DNA of 8,549 nt. Origin: Desulfatibacillaceae bacterium. Its GTDB lineage: Bacteria > Desulfobacterota > Desulfobacteria > Desulfobacterales > Desulfatibacillaceae. The position numbers and the translations under genes are program-made. Shown piece after piece: positions 1-4,225 of the stretch; position 1 is the stretch's first letter; each line of letters starts with the position of its first letter. Location of the stretch: assembly GCA_030018745.1 (NCBI GenBank), contig JASEHB010000078.1:1-8549 (forward strand). Reading direction: 5' to 3'. Below the pieces are notes generated by a model. That model made no database searches. It was given only the letters and a program-made list of their open reading frames with translations, and was not told the DNA's origin.

Positions 1-1000
1 GATCCCAGCCCCTGCTTTTGCTGGTGCGGATTTTCCCGTCTGCATCAACAACCGAAACGGTTTTGTTTTCTGCGGTCATCTCACCTATTATGGTGAGTTC
101 AAGCCCAAGCTCTTTTTTTACCTTTTCCTTAAGGTGCCCGAAATCTTTTGGAGCGGTGGTGAAGAGCAGCTCGTAATCCTCGCCGCCGTAAAGCGCCCAG
201 TCAATCGCATCGCAGTTTAAGACCCCGGCAAGAGTCAGGGCCTCGTGGGATAATGGCAACTTTTCGGCAAATATTTTTGCTCCCAGGCCCGAACTTTCAC
301 AAATGTGGCCCAGATCGCTGACAATGCCGTCCGAAATATCCAGGGCCGCGTTAACGACTTTGCTTTGGGCAAGAATGCGGCCAAGGGCGACTTTCGGTTC
401 AGGAGTCTGGTGCGCGCGGACAAGGCGCTGCATTGCAGCATCAAGTTGAGTTGTTTGTTTATTGAGCAGAAAGTTAAGGCCTGCCGCCGAATCCCCCGGA
501 GTGCCGGATACAGCCACAACATCGCCTGTTTTTGCGCCGTTACGGTAAAGCACCTGGGTTGGATGTGCAAAACCAATGCAGAAAACATCAATAAAGAGCT
601 GACCAGGACTTTTGCTGATGTTGCCCCCTGCCACGCTGGCGCCAAAGCGTGCCCCGGTTTGTCCAAGCCCCTTGTAAAGATCATCAATAAAGGATGGGCT
701 TATATTGGATGGCAGGCCAAGGGAAATTAGAAGATAGGCCGGCTCGCCGCCCATTGCTGCAATATCGGAGATGTTTACGGCAGCAGCTTTTGTCCCAAGC
801 TGCCAAGGATTTTCAAGGGCCTCATCCGCAAAATGAACCCCCTGAACAAGAACATCGCAGGTGGCAAGCATAACCATACCGGAAGGGGTTTCAAGAACTG
901 CGGCATCATCCTGCGGGCCGCAAACAACCCCTTGCGCCTTTTTGGGCAGAGCTTTTTTGATTTGCTCAATTATTTCAAATTCACCTAAAGGGCGCGCCAT
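1..1000 (-). CDS. thiL: Thiamine-monophosphate kinase ThiL (C-terminus cut by window edge)
   Basis: ThiL phosphorylates thiamine monophosphate with ATP to give thiamine diphosphate in the cytoplasm; it belongs to the PurM/AIR-synthase-like ATPase superfamily. The frame is open for 333 codons from ATG at 1000 to the left edge and ends in SRGWD, close to the usual family C-terminus, so only a few residues are probably missing. Landmarks in order: LGEFEIIEQI (5-14), QDDAAV (30-35), CDVLVQGVHF (48-57), NISDIAAMGG (76-85), GGNISKSPG (125-133), TGDVVAVSG (158-166), LDISDGIVSDLGH (220-232) and YGGEDYELLF (271-280). Two metal/ATP-site positions look atypical: Gln30 where GDD is usual, and Asn127 where E. 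coli ThiL has Asp. The chosen ATG is the only plausible start: an in-frame stop lies at about 1063, and only a weak AAGG (1017-1014) precedes it. The 52-base gap to the upstream DUF3786 gene has no visible terminator, so the two may be co-transcribed. Confidence 0.9.
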   Translation of the reverse strand, partial: MARPLGEFEIIEQIKKALPKKAQGVVCGPQDDAAVLETPSGMVMLATCDVLVQGVHFADEALENPWQLGTKAAAVNISDIAAMGGEPAYLLISLGLPSNISPSFIDDLYKGLGQTGARFGASVAGGNISKSPGQLFIDVFCIGFAHPTQVLYRNGAKTGDVVAVSGTPGDSAAGLNFLLNKQTTQLDAAMQRLVRAHQTPEPKVALGRILAQSKVVNAALDISDGIVSDLGHICESSGLGAKIFAEKLPLSHEALTLAGVLNCDAIDWALYGGEDYELLFTTAPKDFGHLKEKVKKELGLELTIIGEMTAENKTVSVVDADGKIRTSKSRGWD

Positions 1001-1052
1001 ATCTGTAATAAAGCCTTTTTTGAATTTGCCATGCTGTTTCCGGGCGACTTTT

Positions 1053-1670
1053 TTAAACCCTTACAGACAGGGCCATAAGCCGATATACCAGCATTCCGGC
1101 AAGCCATGCAAGGTCTTCTGGAGAGAGTATATCTCCGGCACTTTGGTCAAAAAGAAAGCTTGCCTCCGCATCAAACTCATCGTCTCCGGCATGAAGGATT
1201 ATTTGCAGAGGAATCTTTGGAAACATTGCAAACTCAAAGGCGCTGTCTCCGGCATCAATTTTTTTTCCTCCAAGAAGCCCTGCTGTTTTGGCAAACAGGT
1301 CCGGTTTGTCGCCAAAGGTGTTTTTAAAAGGATTTACCGCCCTTTTAACAAAAGGGTCCCAATAAAAGCCTGCACCTGGAATCTCGCGATAGGCAACCCA
1401 TCGGCCTGAATTTTTGGCCCTGCCCACCCCTGTCAGATAGTGCAGTATAAGCACCTGCTCCTGGAGGGGGATTTCCTTTTCAGGCTCATCTGAATCAACA
1501 AAATCCCCTTGCGGAAAGCCAACCCAAAAAACGCGGTTTAAAAAAGGGATTTTAAGCCTGTTATCATCCGCCTTGTAGCCCGCTGTTTTTCCAAGCTCTG
1601 CCACACTTAACTCTTTGAGCCTCTCAACAGCCAGGTTTTTGGCCTGCCGGTAGTCGTCAATCCGCGCCAT
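1053..1670 (-). CDS. DUF3786-family protein
   Basis: A 205-residue soluble protein with no signal peptide or membrane segment. From recalled family features I assign it to DUF3786, an anaerobe-associated family of unknown function. Supporting stretches are IPFLNRVFWVGFP (41-53), a helical LQEQVLILHYLTG (69-81), GRWVAYREIPGAGFYW (89-104), NPFKNTFGD (113-121), LLGG (132-135), GDSAFEFAMFPKIPL (141-155), ILHAGDDEF (158-166), LFDQSA (173-178) and LSPEDLAWLAGML (182-194). It contains no cysteine, so it does not itself carry the Fe-S motif that I recall being joined to this domain in some proteins. The frame stays open up to 1814, but ATG at 1670 is chosen: it has an AGGGGG ribosome-binding site 7 bases upstream, and the longer version would translate through two terminator hairpins. 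It lies just downstream of the CODH/ACS operon and 52 bases upstream of thiL. The role is unknown; the neighbourhood suggests a link to corrinoid, methyl-transfer or CODH/ACS chemistry, which is inference only. Confidence 0.8.
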   Translation of the reverse strand: MARIDDYRQAKNLAVERLKELSVAELGKTAGYKADDNRLKIPFLNRVFWVGFPQGDFVDSDEPEKEIPLQEQVLILHYLTGVGRAKNSGRWVAYREIPGAGFYWDPFVKRAVNPFKNTFGDKPDLFAKTAGLLGGKKIDAGDSAFEFAMFPKIPLQIILHAGDDEFDAEASFLFDQSAGDILSPEDLAWLAGMLVYRLMALSVRV

Positions 1671-1677
1671 AATATGG

Positions 1678-1683
1678 CCCCCT
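1678..1683 (-). promoter_or_regulatory. Ribosome-binding site of the DUF3786 gene
   Basis: AGGGGG on the minus strand, 7 bases before ATG at 1670. It decides the start over the longer open frame from 1814. It lies only 2 bases after the U-rich tail of the second terminator hairpin, so there is no room for a separate promoter between terminator and gene. Confidence 0.7.
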
Positions 1684-1685
1684 GT

Positions 1686-1724
1686 AAAAGCAAAGGCCCC
1701 TTCCCGGAAAAAAGGAAGGGGCCT
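1686..1724 (-). terminator. Intrinsic terminator T2 (strong hairpin)
   Basis: On the minus strand AGGCCCCTTCC (1724-1714) pairs perfectly over 11 bp with GGAAGGGGCCT (1704-1694), around a 9-base loop (1713-1705). The tail TTTGCTTTT (1694-1686) follows. It is oriented to end transcripts coming from the CODH/ACS operon. Because it ends 15 bases before the DUF3786 ATG it may also act as an attenuator for that gene. Confidence 0.8.
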
Positions 1725-1726
1725 GC

Positions 1727-1766
1727 AAAAAAAAGACCGCCGTTGTAAGGGCAAAATCCGGCAGCC
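1727..1766 (-). terminator. Intrinsic terminator T1 (weaker hairpin with U8 tract)
   Basis: On the minus strand GGCTGCCG (1766-1759) can pair with CGGCGGTC (1742-1735), 8 bp including two G-U pairs, around a 16-base loop. It is followed at once by eight T residues (1734-1727). It begins 7 bases after the acsE stop codon. The pair T1 plus T2 forms a tandem terminator. T1 alone is less certain because of the long loop and G-U pairs. Confidence 0.55.
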
Positions 1767-1773
1767 CGTATGC

Positions 1774-2655
1774 TTACACTTCCAGCCAGGAATCCGAGTA
1801 AAGGGTTTCACCAAGGATAACCCTTACTGTTTTGACATAGGCCGCAAGCTCCTTGGACAGACCGGAGATATCTCCAATGGTTCCGTCCATTGTCTGATGC
1901 ACAACATCAACAATATCGGGCCTCTTTCCCTTTGCAATATCCGTAAGAAGCGTATCGCGAGGGTCGGAGATGACCGATACCATGCCGTAACGCTCAAGCA
2001 TGACCATGTAGGTCTGGTTGAGGATGGGGCGCAGATGGTCCGGCGGGCCGTTGGAGATGTTGGAAAGCCCGCAGGTTGACTTGGCGCCCGGCATGATGTC
2101 GGGCAGCATCTGCTGAAAATTCATGAGGCTGATTAGCTGGGGCTGCTGGATATTGACCGGCGTAACAATGCCGTCCACCCACATGCGCTCATTGCCAATT
2201 CCCGCCTCATTTGCTGCATAGGCAAGCTCAACGGCCAGGGCTGCGCGCTCATTCTCATCGCGGGGCAGGCCTTCAGGCCCCCACATCAGAGCCACAAAGT
2301 CGCATTCATGCTTCACGGCCAGGGGAATCATCTTCTCGTAGCGCTCGGGCCGGGCCATGATGGAGTTGATGACCGGCTTGATCTTGCACACAGGAAGTGC
2401 TGCTGCAATGGCATCTATATTGGATGTATCCAGGAACAGGGGGATGTCGCTCACAACTTCCTGAACAACCTCCACAACCCAGGGCATAAGCTCATGGCCG
2501 TCCTTCTTGGCAGGCCCAAGGTTGATGTCAATAAAATCCATCCCTGCTTCCTTCTGAAAAACAGCTTCTTCCTGCAAGGGGCCTTTTTCCCTGGCCTTAA
2601 AAGCTGCGCCAATCTTTTTGGAAATTACATTAAGGCTTTCTCCGATAAGTAACAT
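1774..2655 (-). CDS. acsE: Methyltetrahydrofolate:corrinoid/iron-sulfur protein methyltransferase (AcsE type)
   Basis: Transfers the N5-methyl group of methyl-tetrahydrofolate to Co(I) of the corrinoid iron-sulfur protein (the reverse reaction in acetate oxidation). It is a 293-residue pterin-binding TIM barrel of the dihydropteroate-synthase-like fold. The family landmarks line up with Moorella AcsE at nearly the same numbering: LLIGESLN (2-9), MDFIDINLGPA (39-49), LFLDTSN with Asp76, INS with Asn97, WVDGIVTPVN with Asp161, and GLSNIS with Asn199. In Moorella the corresponding Asp and Asn residues bind the pterin and assist methyl transfer. It is about 30 residues longer than the 262-residue Moorella enzyme, through an extra segment at about 238-272. 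The start at 2655 is supported by GGAGG (2665-2661), 5 bases upstream. It lies 72 bases downstream of acsC and is followed directly by tandem terminators, so it closes the operon. A related corrinoid methyltransferase for another methyl donor is the alternative, unlikely next to acsC. Confidence 0.92.
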   Translation of the reverse strand: MLLIGESLNVISKKIGAAFKAREKGPLQEEAVFQKEAGMDFIDINLGPAKKDGHELMPWVVEVVQEVVSDIPLFLDTSNIDAIAAALPVCKIKPVINSIMARPERYEKMIPLAVKHECDFVALMWGPEGLPRDENERAALAVELAYAANEAGIGNERMWVDGIVTPVNIQQPQLISLMNFQQMLPDIMPGAKSTCGLSNISNGPPDHLRPILNQTYMVMLERYGMVSVISDPRDTLLTDIAKGKRPDIVDVVHQTMDGTIGDISGLSKELAAYVKTVRVILGETLYSDSWLEV

Positions 2656-2660
2656 TTGTT

Positions 2661-2665
2661 CCTCC
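2661..2665 (-). promoter_or_regulatory. Ribosome-binding site of acsE
   Basis: GGAGG on the minus strand, 5 bases before ATG at 2655; it fixes the start of the methyltransferase. Confidence 0.7.
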
Positions 2666-2683
2666 CGATTCTGGGTGTTATAT

Positions 2684-2719
2684 GCCTTCCCGCGTTTAGC
2701 CTTCCAAAAGCAGGAAGGC
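2684..2719 (-). other. Intercistronic hairpin between acsC and acsE with a second pairing partner
   Basis: On the minus strand GCCTTCC (2719-2713) pairs with GGAAGGC (2705-2699) over 7 bp around a 7-base loop. A second identical GGAAGGC lies at 2690-2684 and could replace the first. No U tract follows, so it is not an intrinsic terminator. It may affect mRNA processing or relative expression of acsC and acsE; this is inferred from base pairing only. Confidence 0.45.
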
Positions 2720-2727
2720 CCGTCCTT

Positions 2728-4068
2728 TTACCGGGACTTTAGAAATGCAGGAATATGTGCAGCCTCCCGCGGCCCAACAACAATGTCCCAGCCGGGAAGC
2801 TCTTCTTCCATATCGCCAACAATGGCAGCAGCAAAGCCGGGTATAATCACCGTCTTGTTCTTCACTTTATCTGCAATGCCGCTCTTTTTGATGAACACGC
2901 CCACATCATCGCCGGAGAACTTGCCGGCAGCCCAGGCCGTAAGCACGGAAAGGCCTTCGGAATCCTTGATGAGCAGCCATGCCGGAACCTTGCTGCCTTC
3001 CACTTCGCCGGAAACGATGAAGTAGGTAAGGGCAAAGTTGGTGGTGACCAGCACCGGGGAATTCTCATCCGGGTTGTTGATGGGGTAAATGCCTTCCGTG
3101 ACCGTCATGGGGCGCTGCGGGTCCGTGAAGATGTTAAGCCGCTCAAGAAGCAGCGGGAACAGGGACTCGCCCTTGAAATCCGACATAATAACAATGCCTG
3201 CATACTTGGCAATGTGCTGGGCAGCGATAATGGTTTCCACATCCAGATTGTCTGCCATTTCGCAGGCAAAGCAGATGGTGGGAAAGCCAAGTGAGCGGTT
3301 GCCCTGCTTGAGGGCCGCCCGGCGGATAAAGACATTGTCCTGAAGGGACTGCTTTGGCTCACGGGTGCCGGGATCAAGGACAATATCCTTAAGACCCATT
3401 GCTGTGAGCTTGTCTGTCAGGGCGATGAGACCTTCAATGGAATCGGCCTTTACAGCCAGGGCTGCGTCAGCTTCTTTGGCAAGCTTGCCCATTTCTTCGA
3501 CATTGGCTTGGGTGGCTGCATAGAGCAGAGGCCTCTTGGGGCCGCAGGCTGCTGCGCCGGCTTTGAGGACAGCCGCATCATCGCTGATGAGGATGGGGTT
3601 AAACTCCGATGTTTCGCAAACTTTCTTGGCAACAGCGGCAAAAGCATCTGCGCCCTTACCGGCATCCTTGATTGCAATAAACTCCGGACGCAGGTTAAGG
3701 CCAACGCGCTCATACTGAAACGCATTGAACGCCGTAAGCTTGGCAGCAAGGTCGGCTTCGGAAATGTCCGAGCCTATAAGTGCGGCCAAACCTGTGGGGT
3801 TGAAAAAGGTTTTTTCGTGGCGGTACAAAACCGTTTCGCCGCCAACAGTGCGCTCCCGCACACCAGCCCCAAGCTTTACAGGGCGGATGGGGGGGGCGGA
3901 TGCTTCAGCAAGCTGCTCCCTTGCCTCGGCTGAAACATAAGGGCATTGATCCAGCTCTGCTTTCCCGCTTGCCAGGTTCATGGCAAATGCAAGGCAGGTG
4001 GGCACACCACACTCCTTGCAGTTGGTTTTGGGAAGCAGTTTGAAAATCTGAATTCCGGTTAAAGCCAT
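2728..4068 (-). CDS. acsC: Corrinoid/iron-sulfur protein large subunit (CFeSP gamma subunit)
   Basis: Carries, together with AcsD, the cobamide that takes the methyl group from the methyltransferase and hands it to the A-cluster of AcsB. It has 446 residues, the length I recall for Moorella AcsC. The N-terminal domain binds a low-potential [4Fe-4S] cluster through Cys17, Cys20, Cys25 and Cys42 (NCKECGVPTC, then DQCPY). A central TIM-barrel region follows (for example PLLYAATQAN and DIVLDPGTREP), then a C-terminal corrinoid-binding part with NSPVLVTTNFALTYF, GLSVLTAWAAGKFSGD and GWDIVVGPREA. ATG at 4068 is chosen, although the frame is open to 4167, because AAGGAG lies 6 bases upstream and the N-terminus MALTGIQIFK matches family starts. 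It follows acsB after an unusually long 157-base gap with repeats and precedes acsE. Its obligate partner AcsD is not adjacent. Confidence 0.95.
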   Translation of the reverse strand: MALTGIQIFKLLPKTNCKECGVPTCLAFAMNLASGKAELDQCPYVSAEAREQLAEASAPPIRPVKLGAGVRERTVGGETVLYRHEKTFFNPTGLAALIGSDISEADLAAKLTAFNAFQYERVGLNLRPEFIAIKDAGKGADAFAAVAKKVCETSEFNPILISDDAAVLKAGAAACGPKRPLLYAATQANVEEMGKLAKEADAALAVKADSIEGLIALTDKLTAMGLKDIVLDPGTREPKQSLQDNVFIRRAALKQGNRSLGFPTICFACEMADNLDVETIIAAQHIAKYAGIVIMSDFKGESLFPLLLERLNIFTDPQRPMTVTEGIYPINNPDENSPVLVTTNFALTYFIVSGEVEGSKVPAWLLIKDSEGLSVLTAWAAGKFSGDDVGVFIKKSGIADKVKNKTVIIPGFAAAIVGDMEEELPGWDIVVGPREAAHIPAFLKSR

Positions 4069-4074
4069 TGCGTT

Positions 4075-4080
4075 CTCCTT
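4075..4080 (-). promoter_or_regulatory. Ribosome-binding site of acsC
   Basis: AAGGAG on the minus strand, 6 bases before ATG at 4068. It decides this start over the upstream in-frame ATG at 4167, which would add 33 residues read through the repeat region. Confidence 0.75.
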
Positions 4081-4106
4081 TCTCCGCATTTTGCGAAGCG
4101 CGCAGG

Positions 4107-4132
4107 GCCGGAAGGAATCATATCGCCTTGGC
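4107..4132 (-). repeat. Hairpin repeat copy 1 in the acsB-acsC gap
   Basis: A 26-base unit matching 20 of 26 positions with the copy at 4189-4214, in the same orientation, starting 82 bases apart. On the plus strand the arms are GCCGGAAGG and CCTTGGC, which can form a 7-bp stem with a 2-base bulge and a 10-base loop. Both arms are identical in the two copies; all six differences lie between them. That pattern fits a conserved stem-loop, possibly REP-like or an mRNA processing or stability element. Confidence 0.6.
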
Positions 4133-4150
4133 GTGTAAATGCGCTCCCCT

Positions 4151-4172
4151 CCGGCGCCGGCCGACACCGGCC
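4151..4172. repeat. GC-rich palindrome and small dyad between the two repeats
   Basis: CCGGCGCCGG (4151-4160) is a perfect 10-base palindrome. It overlaps a second dyad, GGCCG (4159-4163) with CGGCC (4168-4172) around a 4-base loop. With the flanking hairpin repeats this makes the acsB-acsC gap far more structured than the other gaps. No U tract follows on the minus strand, so it does not look like an intrinsic terminator. Confidence 0.5.
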
Positions 4173-4188
4173 CGCGTCATTGGCCTTT

Positions 4189-4214
4189 GCCGGAAGGGAT
4201 TTATGCGCCTTGGC
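4189..4214 (-). repeat. Hairpin repeat copy 2 in the acsB-acsC gap
   Basis: Second copy of the 26-base unit, ending 12 bases downstream of the acsB stop codon in transcription order. Its arms GCCGGAAGG and CCTTGGC are identical to copy 1, while the loop differs. Weak similarity continues for about another 12 bases beyond the right-hand arm in both copies. Confidence 0.6.
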
Positions 4215-4225
4215 TGTTATTAGTG

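Noticed and set aside
1..4. The window begins with GATC, as at a Sau3AI/BamHI cloning junction
   Set aside because: A four-base match at an edge is not evidence, and thiL reads normally to the last base.
235..730. Open frames on both strands (about 141-150 codons) over the left part of the window
   Set aside because: The frame beginning at 1000 on the minus strand carries every ThiL motif through this stretch; the other frames are shadows of it.
1671..1814. A longer DUF3786 start at 1814
   Set aside because: It would overlap the acsE end, read through two terminator hairpins and add unrelated residues; ATG at 1670 has AGGGGG at proper spacing.
4069..4167. A longer acsC start at 4167 adding 33 residues
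   Set aside because: The extension is Arg-rich, reads through the repeat region and has no family similarity, while ATG at 4068 has a good ribosome-binding site and a conserved N-terminus.
4107..4214. A CRISPR array or insertion-sequence ends in the repeat region
   Set aside because: There are only two copies, with no regular spacers, no transposase gene and no target-site duplication.
4069..4225. A remnant of acsD in the acsB-acsC gap
   Set aside because: No frame in the gap shows corrinoid-protein small-subunit sequence; the content is repeats and palindromes.
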